The notes under the pieces were generated by a model. The model did no database searches. It worked only from the letters and a program-made list of their open reading frames with translations, and had not been told where the DNA came from. Made by a program: the position numbers and the translations under genes. A stretch of DNA of 64,000 bases from Limnephilus marmoratus (lineage: Eukaryota > Arthropoda > Insecta > Trichoptera > Limnephilidae), in contig OU862915.1 in assembly GCA_917880885.1 (NCBI GenBank), positions 39,068,676-39,132,675 on the forward strand, given 5' to 3'. Below are positions 33,078-44,288 of the stretch, piece after piece. Each line of letters starts with the position of its first letter. Position 1 is the first letter of the stretch.

Positions 33078-33369
33078 TCGAGGGTCTTTTGAGGGAAAGG
33101 TAGGAGATGAAGTTCTGGGAAGGAAAAATGTATGAGAGGTGGGTAGGAATATGGAGATCCACCCATCCCACTGCTGTGTGAGGCGACGGGTCGAGAGAGT
33201 CCGGCTGGAAAGGTCAAACGCATCCGCCACCAAGACCTAAAAAAACCCCTTGAACCCGGGAACCCCTGCTAGGGTCACCAAACGTAGCTAGCCACTTGGG
33301 AAGGATGTTGGTTATGCAATAAATGGTTCCTGGGGCGGCGCGGCGGTCCCATACCGGCCGCGAAATATA
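33078..33369 (-). repeat. Family X copy
   Basis: GGCGGCGCGGCGGTCCCATA (5' end on minus) through CCACTTGGGAAGGATG, GAGAGTCCGGCTGGAAAGG and GAGGGAAAGGTAGGAG. It lacks the last part of the 3' end, with the stem-loop. Confidence 0.75.
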
Positions 33370-33404
33370 CTCATATATGTAAAATATTGACATATGTAAA
33401 GTTG

Positions 33405-33820
33405 ACCAGTTTCGATTCAGTCTGAACCTTCCTCAGGGCTTTTTTCGTTATTTGTTTTTGGGGTGTTATGCCGTGTTGCGCTACCTCCTTCTTGAGCCAA
33501 CATTTCGGACAACGTTGTAGTGTGCATCATCAGGGCAGATTCGGCAAATCCGGTAGATGTGTGACACATCTATTTGAGGGCTGTATTTAATTCATGACAT
33601 TATGTTTTTACGGCGTCCGAAACGTTGTCTAAAGAAGGAGGTAGCCCAACACGGCATAACACCCAAAAACAAATACGAAAATACTTTTGGCCGTGAAAAT
33701 CTTAAAACGTATCTTCCTCAGGGCTATATAAAAACATAATGTCATGAATTAAATACAGCCCTTAAGTACATACTGCTCTGAGGAAGGATCAGGTTAAACC
33801 GAAACCGATTGGTGTTGGAA
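33405..33820. mobile_element. Compound foldback (family F) just upstream of the dpr acceptor
   Basis: Three inverted pairs are visible: 33408-33440 with about 33779-33815 (GACCAGTTTCGATT / CCGAAACCGATTGG, CCTTCCTCAG / CTGAGGAAGG); 33442-33508 with 33616-33684 (about 90% identical); 33577-33613 with about 33727-33763 (near perfect, TTAATTCATGACATTATG). The last two interleave. A related piece lies at 40305-40395. It ends about 115 bp before the splice acceptor. Confidence 0.7.
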
Positions 33821-33932
33821 ATAAACTGGCTTTCAAACTAAATATTCATTTTCATTAAAATTTCAAAATATGTAATTAATTTGTAAAATTTGTTTTATCT
33901 CAATTGTAAGGTTTGTTTGTTTTTCTTTTCAG

Positions 33933-34009
33933 GAGAAAACCCCCTGGCAATGCAAAGAGGCTGCGCTTCCCTCTTTATTCCACCTCTTCTTCTTCTAATG
34001 GCCAGCTGA
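33933..34009 (+). CDS. dpr-like: dpr-like gene, terminal coding exon
   Basis: The acceptor TTTTTCTTTTCAG ends at 33932. The exon's first two bases complete the Gly codon begun at 25290, then encode ENPLAMQRGCASLFIPPLLL LMAS, with stop TGA at 34007-34009. GEN/H-P-x-AMQ after the last Ig strand is a hallmark of Dpr proteins. The hydrophobic LFIPPLLLLM end suggests a GPI-anchor signal or short membrane tail, so the protein would sit outside the neuronal plasma membrane. Frame and phase agree exactly with the exon at 25154-25290. The coding region ends here, so everything downstream is 3' UTR or intergenic. Confidence 0.85.
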
Positions 34010-34250
34010 CAATTAATATCACTGGCTGATCACGGTTTCCAAAATCAATCAGTTTGGTGATATAAAAAAGAAAAAAATTAAAGGTGATTTTTTAAAACAT
34101 TCAGAATTAACAAGTTTATGATTACATCGTGATGTATATAGTATAAACATATAAGGTTGGTCTTATTAACTTATAAAAAAAATCTGACAAGCTGTTTTTT
34201 TATTATATAATATCTGTAGGCATTTTAAAATAAATATTTTTGCTTACATT
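34010..34250 (+). other. dpr-like: Probable 3' UTR of the dpr-like gene
   Basis: AT-rich sequence after the stop. An AATAAA at 34229-34234 is a possible but weak polyadenylation signal in such AT-rich DNA. Confidence 0.4.
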
Positions 34251-34499
34251 TTTTTTCATATTTTCACAAAAAGAAGTGCACTCGTGCCAATTACTGAATG
34301 GATTATAAATTATAACCCGGCGTTGTCCGTGTTTCCGATTCTTATTTTTTTTTCATTTAATATTTTTAGGTAAACTATAGGTTTGCCTTTTAATTGTTTA
34401 AAGGTGTTCAAGTACTTTTTAAATGATTTCATAATCCATTAAATATTAAAATTTGTTAAATTTTTTTTTATAACTTTTAAAGGTTATGCTCGTTAATGT

Positions 34500-34665
34500 C
34501 TAACGGTCGCTATTGGTTACTGGCCGAGTCGGTTATCCCTGAGTGTTTATCCTTGAAGATAAAAGATCCACGGTTCGATTCCCTGTTGCGACCGTTACCT
34601 TTTTATTTTTCTGTGTCTTGTTCTGTTTCATGTTTCGTTTAGATTAATTATTACAGTCTTCTTCT
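34500..34665 (+). repeat. SINE-C, tRNA-like head with 9-bp acceptor-type stem
   Basis: AACGGTCGC (34502-34510) pairs perfectly with GCGACCGTT (34588-34596). A-box TGGCCGAGTCGG (34521-34532) and B-box GGTTCGATTCC (34572-34582) sit at spacing that allows a long variable arm, as in Ser/Leu tRNAs. The tail TTACCTTTTTATTTTTCTG, then GTTTCATGTTTCGTTTAGAT, recurs at 49755-49830 without the head. Likely a SINE rather than a functional tRNA. Confidence 0.55.
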
Positions 34666-34864
34666 TATAATTAAATGTTATTCATTTAACATTATATTGT
34701 TCATACTCCTTCAGAAATTAGTAACTTTGGGATGTTACGTTATTAAATATAATACTGTAACTTTGGGTGCATAACTTTATTAAAAACCAAAAGTGACATC
34801 CTCAAAGTAATAGTAGGTATTTAATTTTATTATTATACGAATAACCTGATTCATATTAAAAAAA

Positions 34865-35515
34865 CAGTACACACTTTAATGAAGGCCGATAAATACCCAT
34901 TTTAATAGAAGGCATTTGAAACAATATACCCGCTGATGGAAGGAATTTATTACAATACTATACAATTTAATGGAAGGAATGCAATACAGCATTACACACT
35001 TTAATAAAAGGAATTAAATACAACATTACTCATTTTAATAGAAGGCATTCGATACAACATTAAACACCCTCTAATAGAAGAAATTTAACACGATATTAAT
35101 AGAAGGAATACAATACAATATTAAATACTTTAATAAAATGCAATAAATACGACATTACTCATTTTAATAGAAGTCATTCAATCCAAAATCCCTGTAAAAG
35201 AAGAAATTTAATACAATATTACATAATTTATTAGAAGGAATACAATACAACTTTACATACAAAACATACTTTCAATACAAAATTACATACTTTTATAGAA
35301 AGCCTTCAATACAAAATTACACCCTCCAAGAGAAGAAATTTAATCCAACATTACACAATTTATTAGAAGGAATACAAAACAACATTACATACTTTAATAA
35401 AAGGCATTCAATACAACAGTACACACATAAAACAGAAGGCATTCAATACAAAATTAAACACTTTATTAGAAGGAATTTGGGACAACATTACATTACATTT
35501 TACTACGAAGAAAGT
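34865..35515. repeat. Degenerate satellite of about 35-40-bp units
   Basis: Roughly 16-18 irregular units built on TTTAATAGAAGGCATTCAAT, then ACAACATTACACAC, drift along 650 bp. Unit length and sequence vary, and no clean spacers exist. It lies about 0.9 kb downstream of the dpr stop. Confidence 0.75.
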
Positions 35516-35654
35516 GGAGTGGCTAAGGATAGACAGTACCATTTTTGAAATGGTCCTTGGTCCTAAATAATGACCAGAAAAGTGGTTTAAATCGGTAAAA
35601 GGGTTTAGGATCATAGTATAGAAAACACACAGCCAGAAGATGTTAATGTTAGGG

Positions 35655-35735
35655 TTATAATTAAGGTATTACCATTCCCTCAGGTGTACCTCAAGGCTCC
35701 TTATTGGGACCTCTGTTGTTCTATTTGTAAAACAT
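35655..35735 (+). pseudogene. RT motif remnant
   Basis: ITIPSGVPQGSLLGPLLFYL followed by a stop is block B of a jockey/CR1-type RT. Nothing else of the element is recognisable nearby. Confidence 0.6.
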
Positions 35736-35739
35736 TTTT

Positions 35740-36905
35740 ACGTATTTCTTGTAAATTTTTTTATTGAGCATTCGTATTGTAAAATAAAATTTCCCTTTTT
35801 ATTGCTAAATAAACCACAAGAGTGTGACGGTTAAGAAAATTATACTTGTAAATATGAATGAATTCGTGTTATAAAATTATATTTAAGGAATATATATGTA
35901 AAAAAGAGTAATTGTCATATTAAACGAAAAAATCCTATTGCTGATACATTATAAGATGTTAATTTTTTATACTGTATTTAGAATTTTGTCCATGATAAAT
36001 TATTAATTAAGAACATTTTTGCAATATACTCCGAAGAACTCAGTCATGTAAATTCGAATAACTGTTTAGTTTAATTATATAATATTTTTATCTTTTAAAT
36101 ATCATAATGTATTAAAGACATCATCATTAATAAAATAAAATGTAAATATCTGCCATAACTATGTAATTGTGTATCTTAATAGTAAACTGTGTATGTAATA
36201 TTAAGAATTCTACCTTAAGAATATTTGTGTGATGTACAGATTAAATTAAATAAAATTATAATTGATTACTTTGTTTTTATTTCATTTTGTGCAATATTCT
36301 TTTACGCCACAACACTTCAACATAAAAATTGTGAAAGATATCTTAAAACACATTCTGGTTTCAGAATTTTTAAGATTTGTTGGCCCGAATGCCTTATTCA
36401 GGTTTTCACATAATACTTTTTTTAAATATTTTTGTTATTATATCGAATGCCCAACCAAATTACCTACAGCATGCCCAACTACGTAATAAATTCTACAAGT
36501 TTCATAAAACGTTTTTGTATTTTCAGCCCTGAAACTTTTCCTGGAGTGTTGACCTGAATAGATTTCAAGGTATCGAAAAGGGGGATTTATTTTGAAGGGG
36601 TTTCCGTTTCTAGCTCCAATAAGGACTTAAAACAATTTTTTTTCGAAAATAACAAGGAGGTAAAAAACTACTCAAAACATCCTACAGCAATATTCAAGAA
36701 AAAATATACTATGAAAAGCAACTATTTTAACCCTATGATAGGTATATATAGCTACTGCTGCAAAAATATTCAGTATTGCAGTACCAAATTATACAAATAT
36801 ATTTTTACGTTCTTTATTATAGAAGAACAGTTTTATTTTCTTTTCTTTAAAAAGAAAGACAAGTATTCCTGGGTAAGCATAACCAGACAACGCTTGTGCA
36901 AAAGA
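35740..36905. other. Intergenic AT-rich DNA, nothing recognised
   Basis: No motif-bearing frames and no terminal repeats seen. Confidence 0.4.
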
Positions 36906-36906
36906 C

Positions 36907-37251
36907 GACCCAAGTGATTCGCTACGATTGGTGACTTAGCAGGGTGACCAAGATCACGGGGTGAGGTTTGTCTAGGTTTTGGTGGCAGATGCATTGGCTC
37001 ACGTACTGCATGACGGCCGGATCGGGAGAGAATGTTTGAGAAAAACATTTTGATCTCTCCAGCCGGACACCCTCGACCCATCGCCTTGCACTGCAGCCGA
37101 AGAGCTGGATTCAAATGTCCCTCATTCCTAAACACATTGATACCCCCATACCTTTTTCCTTCTCACCTTCCAAAGGAATACAGGAGCACAGCATCCCCAA
37201 AGACGATATAGGCCCTGAGGGAATTTGTAATGTGGAGCTATTGTTAAAAAA
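36907..37251 (+). repeat. Family X copy, 5'-truncated
   Basis: CCAAGTGATTCGCTACG, GACGGCCGGATCGGGAGA, CCTCGACCCATCGCCTTGCA, CACAGCATCCCCAAAGACGA and TAGGCCCTGAGGGAATT, with an A-rich end. Confidence 0.75.
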
Positions 37252-38020
37252 TAAAAAATTCATTTAAAAGCTTGAAAAACTCTTACCACCGTTTTAAACG
37301 GAAGATATTATTTGTGTATTGATGGAGAACTTAGCTACGAGAGAAACTGAACTAACGACGAAAAACCAGATGCACTTGTCAACTCAGCCACTAACCGGTC
37401 TTTTTTTTTTATTCATTTTTATGTTGCTTAATTACTTTTCACTCAGCAATCCAATGAGAAAACGTGGCCTTCGAAAGCCTTTACTTACGCAGTTGCTAAA
37501 GTTCGCACGCAATTTATAAACGAAGATATTGTACGTTTCCTCAGAAACAAATTGTTATCTTTTACAAAACTTTGCATCTTTCCCCAGCTTCCTTCGAACA
37601 GTGCGGCCATTCAAAGTAATGTGGAAAATTTTCTTTTGTGCGGGAATGAGCCCCGGTTTCGCTTTAACCTCTTATTTTTCCCGGGAAAGGCGAATTTTCC
37701 CGTTATTCATCTCGCTGTGGGAAAATTCTCTAAGTGCTATACGTCTCACGATCTTGTTGGAGCAAATGTGTTAAGTACGTTCCAGTGAAAAACACCCATG
37801 TTTACAAATCGTTTTATTTGCACGAAGGATGTTTGGAGAAATAGCCTACTAATCTGGCTTTCCAACGTGATTTTCGAGCAAAGTGGAAATTATGATGTTA
37901 AACTGAGAGGTTTTTTATGGGAAATATAAAAGTAGGCTGCCTTCTTCGGATACCTCTGGAAGAAGAATAACAAGAATATATGGCAGAAAGGGGATGGATG
38001 GACGACTTCAAGGAATTTCT
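37252..38020. other. Intergenic DNA; short SINE-B trace only
   Basis: About 37375-37400 (TCAACTCAGCCACTAACCGG) matches the minus-strand head of SINE-B. The rest shows nothing I recognise. Confidence 0.35.
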
Positions 38021-38467
38021 TTTCAATTTGGAAGGTGGGTATGGGTACTGCCGCCCCGGGATTGGATAACCAATATCTCTGCTATAGGTTACCGTAAGTG
38101 GTTCACTGCACTTGGTTACTTAGCAGGGGTGCCTTTGTTCGTAGAGTTAGGTTTGTTCGGATCTTGGGGGCAGATGCGTCTGCCTACCAACTGTGCGCCA
38201 GGCCGGATCGGAGAGACTGGTTGAGGGAGACCTTATGACCTCTCTCAGAACATCGCCGCAGCGGAAGGGATAGATTCTTACATCCGTCACTCCTGGACAC
38301 ACTGACCACCCGATTCTTTCCCACCCTCAAACTTTCTTCCTTCCCAGAACTTCCCCTCCATCTTTTCCTAAAATGAAACTCCACACAGCATCCCCAAAGA
38401 TGATATGAGCCCTGCTGGGGGGAATTATTTTCATCAGGACCTCCTGTGTGGAGCCAATGTAAAAAAA
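38021..38467 (+). repeat. Family X, full-length copy
   Basis: It starts TTTCAATTTGGAAGGTGGG and ends TCCTGTGTGGAGCCAATGTA plus A7. It contains all family blocks. The 3' stem-loop is degraded (GCCCTGCTGGGGGGAATT). Confidence 0.85.
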
Positions 38468-38602
38468 GTAATATGGATACATGCCAATAGCAATTGGGCT
38501 TTTTGATTTGAAGCTTATGTAGTGAAGGGAAGTAGTTTTTGATATTCTTCAATAATGTAATTTCATTGAAGTAATTTCTTGGGGTTCGAATTATGTTGCC
38601 GA

Positions 38603-38880
38603 ATGATGAAATCCAGGAAAGCCTTATTCCCGAAAGTCGAAAGCCTGATTCCCGGAAGACGGAATCCCAAAAGCCGGTATACCGAAAGCAAATGTTAAAA
38701 AGTTCTACACATCGAAGATTGTAATCCCGCAGATATTAAAGAAAAATAACGATCAGAAACCTTTGGGGTTTGAGTCATGTTCCCGAAAGACGAAATCCTT
38801 AATGATGAAATTGTTAGAATTCTGAATGACCGACTCCCAATGAATAACATCCTGAAAGCTGTAGTCCCGAAGTTTTAACA
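38603..38880. repeat. Degenerate minisatellite of TCCCGAAAG-type units
   Basis: Motifs such as TTCCCGAAAGTCGAAA, TTCCCGGAAGACGGAATCCC and AGTCCCGAAG recur irregularly every 10-25 bp. Too irregular to define a unit. Confidence 0.5.
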
Positions 38881-39255
38881 AAAAACTCTACTAAGATGCA
38901 GGTTAGTAACTAACAATTATCGAAAAATATATAATAAAGGTGTTTTTTTATGTCACCTGTCTGGATTTTATCCTTTGAAAATAGTTTGTGCCCTCTCTAT
39001 AGGGTTCCATGACAGTTGATCCGCTGAAAGTTGCCCCCCCGGCGTACTTATATACAATATGCAGACGATTTAGGGAAAATACGGTGTTCCTAATCACACA
39101 AAATATAACTAAATGACCCCGAAGAGATGTGCAGAGAGGATGCACCGCCGAATAACAAACGTAAAACATATTTTCATTCAAATGCATCAAGTAAAAATCT
39201 ACTTGTCAATATACTGTGAAGTATAGCACACAAATACAAAAAATCGATACTGTAT
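38881..39255. other. Intergenic, nothing recognised
   Basis: An 80-codon minus-strand frame has no recognisable motif. No repeats seen. Confidence 0.35.
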
Positions 39256-39259
39256 GTAC

Positions 39260-39675
39260 ATCCAGACCCAGATGTAGAGGTTAGGTGCAGAATTGAAGCA
39301 GCAAGAACTGCATTCAGTAAAATGAAATCCCTCTTCTTAAATTCTTCTTTTTGACATGATCACCAACACATGAATTCTCAGGCGGGCCAGAGCAGGTAGA
39401 GAACTGCTTACATTGATAAAATTCAGCAAGATTTCATATCTGGCTCACGTACTTCTAGGAGAGAAGTGTCACTTGCTCCGATTAATATTGAAAGGCAAGA
39501 TAGAGGGTCGCCGAAGGCCTGGTAGGAGACAAATGTCTTGGCTGCGAAATGTATGAGAGTGGAGCGGCATTAGAAGTGTGGAGGAGCTATTCCGGGCAGC
39601 GCATGACAGCGGGACATTTTCCAGAGTGATCGCCAACGTCGGGGGAACCTGATAGGGCGCACCAAGAAGAAGAAT
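39260..39675 (+). pseudogene. RTE-like LINE ORF2 C-terminal fragment
   Basis: Broken frames read HPDPDVEVRCRIEAARTAFS, KISYLAHVLLGEKCHLLRLI, LKGKIEGRRRPGRRQMSWL, EELFRAAHDSGTFSRVIANV and end in an AGAAGAAGAA tract. It has the same ORF tail type as 31985-32330 on the other strand. Stops and at least one frameshift are present. Confidence 0.7.
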
Positions 39676-39679
39676 GCAC

Positions 39680-40300
39680 GATCGTTTGATATTCATGTCA
39701 ACTTATTATTAAGGGTATTTTTAAGATCGATTTTACTGATTTTACTGATCGATTTTACTTTGAAATTGCTAAATAATGCACACAAAAATAATAATTTTAT
39801 AGTGAATGTCATTTGTGGGGGGGGGGCAAATGACGGTGGAACAACTGTTGGGTCACCCTCTGTATAGAAAATAATACATGATGCGTTATAATAAAATCAT
39901 CGCCAAGATCAACTCGTTGTACGGTCGTTGTAAGTCGTAACCGCTTTTGAATGAATGATGAATACAAACTTTTTCCATCCATCATATCAATAAGATCATC
40001 GCAACATTATTTATTGACAAATAATTTCACATTTATACCAGACTAAAACTTTACAGTCTCATGGTGATATACTTGAAAATCCATAAAATGCTAAAAGAGC
40101 CGTCGAACAATAAATAATTGAAGTACCTATATCCAGTGAAATAGAATATTTTCATTGTCTTGTACTGGCTGGGAAGTTTAGCTTTGTGTTTATATATCAG
40201 AGTTTGATTTTATCGGTATCTACAGGGTGAGATTATTCATTTTAAACATTATATATTTTTTTCTAGAAGATGAGCAAATTAACCAGTAAGACTTCTGATA
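39680..40300. other. Intergenic, nothing recognised
   Basis: No motif-bearing frame or repeat seen. Confidence 0.35.
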
Positions 40301-40304
40301 CGAT

Positions 40305-40395
40305 TTTAGATTTTCACGGCCAAAAATATTTTTGTTATTAGTTTTTGGGGTATTATGCCGTGTTGCGCTACCCCCTTCTTTAGCCAACGTTTCAA
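40305..40395 (+). repeat. Family F fragment
   Basis: TTTTGGGGTATTATGCCGTG, TTGCGCTACCCCCTTCTTTA and GCCAACGTTTC match 33455-33505. TTTTCACGGCCAAAAATA matches the reverse complement of about 33693-33712. Confidence 0.65.
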
Positions 40396-40807
40396 AATAA
40401 AAAGTAGGACTTCTATTTTCAATTATTCCTCGAATTTAACAGAATTTGAAAAACTAAAAAAAATATTTAATTAAATCATGATACATGAACTGTAGTTATA
40501 TTTCAACCTTTAAAATTATGATTCAAATATCTAAAATAGCTTTAGTTGGAAATGACTTGTCGTGCTTAAATTTTGTTCGGACATGGTAATTATAGAGAGA
40601 AAAACAGTGGAACTCATACCGTAGTTCACCATTTGAGTTATTTTTATTGAATGCGTATACAAACGGACGTCCGGCCAAAAAGCTAAGATTTGCAATACAT
40701 AAAACTATCCGTAGTGAAAAATGAACACAAATCTATTGACATCTCTCTCTCTCGGCGAATTACTTGCCACTATTAGTCAACGTATTTTTTTTAACTTAGC
40801 GCCACGC

Positions 40808-41222
40808 AGGAGACCCTGAGGAAAATAATTCCCTTCAGGGCCTATGTATCTTTGGGGACGCTGTGCGGAGGGTTTTTTTGAGGAAAGAAGGATATGAAGT
40901 TCTGGGAAGAAAAAAGGTATGAAGGGTGAGTAGGAATCTGTGGTTCAGTATCTCCAGGAGTGACGGATGTATGAATCCATCCCTCCCACAGCGTTTTTAC
41001 GAGAGTGTCCTCCTGTGGCTAGTGAGGTCAAAAGGTCTTCCTCAACTAATGATGCGGCCTGCCACGCAGCTTATGGGCAGATGCATCCACCCCCAAGACA
41101 CGGACAAACCTCACCCCATGAACCCGGGCATCCCTGCTAAGCATAGCGAACCACTCGGTGTGACCTATGGTAGAGGTGTTGGTTATCCAATAAATGGTTC
41201 CCATACCCGCCTCCCAAATTGT
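40808..41222 (-). repeat. Family X, nearly full-length copy
   Basis: From the 3' stem-loop (CCCTGAGG / CCTTCAGGG with an AAAATAATT loop, 40815-40842) to the 5' end CCTCCCAAATT (41220). Confidence 0.85.
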
Positions 41223-42795
41223 GTGCTACTCAGCAAGAACATGTTAATCGATATACAAAAAAAAGTAGATGTTATCAGTTTGTCTCACTTTAAACATGTT
41301 ACATAAAAGTATTTGTAACAAGGTGGGTGCAACTTATTATACACACTTTATTTATGTTTTCGGTATGTGGCACCTCTAGTGCTTGCCCATTGACATTTGG
41401 GCATTGGTAATATTGCGAGCCGTGCAATATTTTGGATTGCAACAGTTGTTGATCCTGGACAGACTTAAAATGAGCAGATTTGAAAAGAAAGCACGCGATT
41501 CTTTGTGTAACAGCCGAGAGCTCAGGGCGGTCCTCTCGACCGCAACCGACGGATCCTTTTTGAAAATCGCTACGATCGTGAGCGTGAACCTTGGACGTCA
41601 TACTGGTCATCTTGAGAGCTGACTGGAAGTCACCCTGGAGGGATGACTTTTTTTTAAGTTTCTTTATTCTTTGAATTGTTCGTTACATGAATTGGGGATT
41701 TTTCGACCACCATACTAGGCACACGCCACGTGATTGGCATCGAGAATCATCCGCCTTTGCTATTTCTGGAGGATCCTTTTGGCTGGGAGCCATTTTGTAT
41801 TTTGTAAGGACTCGTCAGGAACACTATAGGATTAATTTTAAGTTTATTATAATTAAGCGCACTTGAAGTGAAATATCACAAAACTGCGCTATATATATAC
41901 TACGTTATTATTATTATTATTCTCTGGTGTTCTGCCCTTCTCACGATGTGAGATTCGTTTCACAAAAGAAGATTACATCATGCGTCATTTCAACTTACCA
42001 CGGTATCAAAATGAACTATTTAAACGTAAGCAAGCCCAAGCCAGACAGCCTTAGCTTCAGGATGTCACCTTTTAGTCTAATAAATATTTTTGTATTTCCA
42101 ATACCTTCTTTTCTTTGAAAATCATTAACCTATTCCTTCCTATTATGAGTCATTTTTGCTCATAATAATTTACCTTGTACATTGTTGCCACCTCATCCTC
42201 GGCAACAAACGTGAATGAATTGATTTATGGTATTATTAAAACAATATGACCGTGTCACGTTAAGAAGCAGTATAATAGAAGAGTTTGCTTGACACAAATA
42301 ATGCACAGAAATATAGGAGTATATGCTTAACCTGGCGAAGAAATTGTTTAGTGTCTTCACGGTGATTAAATTTTATCCCAAACGTTTTTTTATTCTTTTT
42401 TTTGTTAGAAGGTGTCTTCGAAATGGCTAAATCAGATATATTGTTTAAATGTGTGTACATATGTAGTATGTGGTGTGTAGGTGTATGGACATTAAAATGC
42501 TTTAATTGTATTAGAAAATGATGAATTTCCACAGTAGAATAAAATTAAATAGTTTTGAATTTTTATAATGTAAAAGATCATTTCAGAAATTTTTAAGTAG
42601 GCCCCCAAAGAAACTTTATTTCTGATTCCATCAATTTTTTCGACTTTCGACTTAAATAAAGATAGATACATAAATGCATTAATTTTCTTGTTGTTCATTA
42701 TGTATGTCAAACAGGAGTGAATGCGCGTCGAAAGATTGGTATTTAATTATAACCTCAATTATATTCGCCAAAAGCTGTCTCACGAAAAAAAGGAA
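41223..42795. other. Intergenic, mostly unrecognised
   Basis: About 41300-41640 has balanced composition but no recognisable frame. About 41690-41735 matches family G (11465-11512) in reverse. A short TTA run lies at 41906-41921. Confidence 0.35.
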
Positions 42796-42798
42796 ATT

Positions 42799-43306
42799 TA
42801 TATAGATACTAGCAGGTACCCGGCATGCTTTGCTATGCCATTTAATAAATAAATTGTTTCTCCCCGAGTGTCCTTTCCCATTCGTCCCGTTCCCCTTCCT
42901 CTCCCGCGACCTCTACCCCTCTAGCGTTCTCACTCCGCCCTCCACTTTCTCTCTCCCTACTCCACTCCCCCCTTCCCCCGTCCCGCGAACCCCCCCTCCC
43001 GAGTTCCCCTCATCCCTCCCGGGTTCCCCTCCCCCTCTCTGGTTCCCCTCCTCCACCCCTTCCGCGAACCTCCTACCCGAGTTCCCTTCCCCCCATCCGC
43101 ATTCAGTCACGGTGCATTCAGTTTTCAAACAGCTCGCGTGCCAATTTTTTATACAAATTTCATAATGCCAGATCTCACCAGTAGTTTTATACAAACCTTG
43201 TCCTAACAATAACGAACACAACAAAAAAAGAATTATCCAATTTGGTGCAGTCGTTCGGAAGTTATGCGCGTACATACATTTCGGTGATTCATTTTTATTT
43301 ATATAT
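42799..43306. repeat. Interspersed element with CT-rich centre
   Basis: It starts TATAGATACTAGCAGGTACC and CGGCATGCTTTGC and ends GTTATGCGCGTACATACATT, TCGGTGATTCATTTTTATTT. The centre (42880-43090) is C/T-rich with imperfect repeats of GAGTTCCCCTC. The segment TCAGTTTTCAAACAGCTCGC, then GTGCC, also occurs inverted at about 32412-32440. A widespread insect repeat type; family not named. Confidence 0.55.
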
Positions 43307-43402
43307 ATATATATATAGAAGATAGAAGATAGAAGATAGATAGATAGATAGATAGATAGATCGATAGATAGATAGATAGATAGATATATAGATAGATAGA
43401 TT
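43302..43402. repeat. TA / GATA microsatellite
   Basis: TATATATA followed by ATAGAAG and long GATA runs. Confidence 0.95.
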
Positions 43403-43404
43403 AC

Positions 43405-44285
43405 CATTTGTGAAAACGCTCATCGATTTCGTAACGTTATGTTTTTAACACTAATAATTGCTGTATTTGGCTTGGTTAACAGAAGAGAATACATGAGACA
43501 ATTTGAATGAAGCAAGAAATGCGGGCGAATACAGAATTATTTATATCTTTGCCTACCTCTTCTTATCTTCTACATACCCTAACGAAGAAATGGAGTGTTG
43601 TTTAGGTTAGGTTTACAAGTTGCTTGTAATAATTGTTGCTTTTGGCAATGTTTCACCCTGGATATGAGGCGGCCACACCGCGATCTGCTTTTATTCGGGA
43701 GCACACAACATATACGCGAGAGCGCCATCAATAAATCACAGCCTGAATGTAAGCAAGACAAAACCCCATAGCTTATGCAAATCCAAGGATGAGGCACCCC
43801 GCCGCCTCCACTGAGAAGAAGTGTGGATCAGGGTTTGCACCGTAAACATATTGGAAGAATTCAGATGGTCAAATTTATGTGTAATTTTATGCGATGTCTA
43901 CAAAAGGATTCGAGAGTGGGTTAGACAGTAAACTTTCCGGATCAGTAGAGATTTTGATGGGTACTTTCACCATTTTTTTATTGTCGAAAAAAAAAGAAAA
44001 AAATTACGATGTTGAAGGTACATTTATTTTACTTTTATGTTGACGAATACATTTTCTATAACGATTTAAAATGTGCTTATCGTAAAATTTTCGTTTTTGT
44101 TTGTGATTTCGGCGGCGTTGACGTCACGCCGGGAAACGTTGGTTGCAACCGTCAGTGGCGGTTTCTGTTACCAGTCAGTGGCGGTTTCTGTGTCGTAATG
44201 ACTTTGTTTTCTGTTGGAACCATTTTGGAATGCACGGTTTTTGAAGTAAGTAGAAATAGTTAACCAAAAGTAGTAGTAGTTAACC
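43405..44285. other. Intergenic, nothing recognised
   Basis: A frame at 44009-44263 (84 codons) has no motif, splice context or coding-like composition I can defend. Confidence 0.35.
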
Positions 44286-44288
44286 ACT

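Larger units (their letters stand above)
25291..33932 (+). other. dpr-like: dpr-like gene, last coding intron (8,642 bp, phase 1)
   Basis: The donor GTGACA at 25291 and acceptor TTTTTCTTTTCAG ending at 33932 are joined by matching phase and by the protein reading VLR-GENPLAMQ. The intron is filled with repeats: five family X copies, three RTE fragments, a LINE fragment, a 279-bp perfect inverted repeat and a foldback ending about 115 bp before the acceptor. Confidence 0.8.

Noticed and set aside
33023..33223. Recurrent LTSPAGLSRPIASH frames in several family X copies as a conserved protein
   Set aside because: The frame is not maintained in most copies and has stops or shifts. The similarity follows from DNA-level repeat identity.
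34865..35515. CRISPR-like array from 35-40-bp units
   Set aside because: No constant repeat alternating with unique spacers; it is drifting tandem repetition.
42913..43407. 164-codon Gly/Glu-rich minus-strand frame
   Set aside because: It spans a GATA microsatellite and a CT-rich repeat centre, with no coding motif.
44009..44263. 84-codon frame as a host exon
   Set aside because: No splice signals with matching phase, no family motif, no neighbouring exon.
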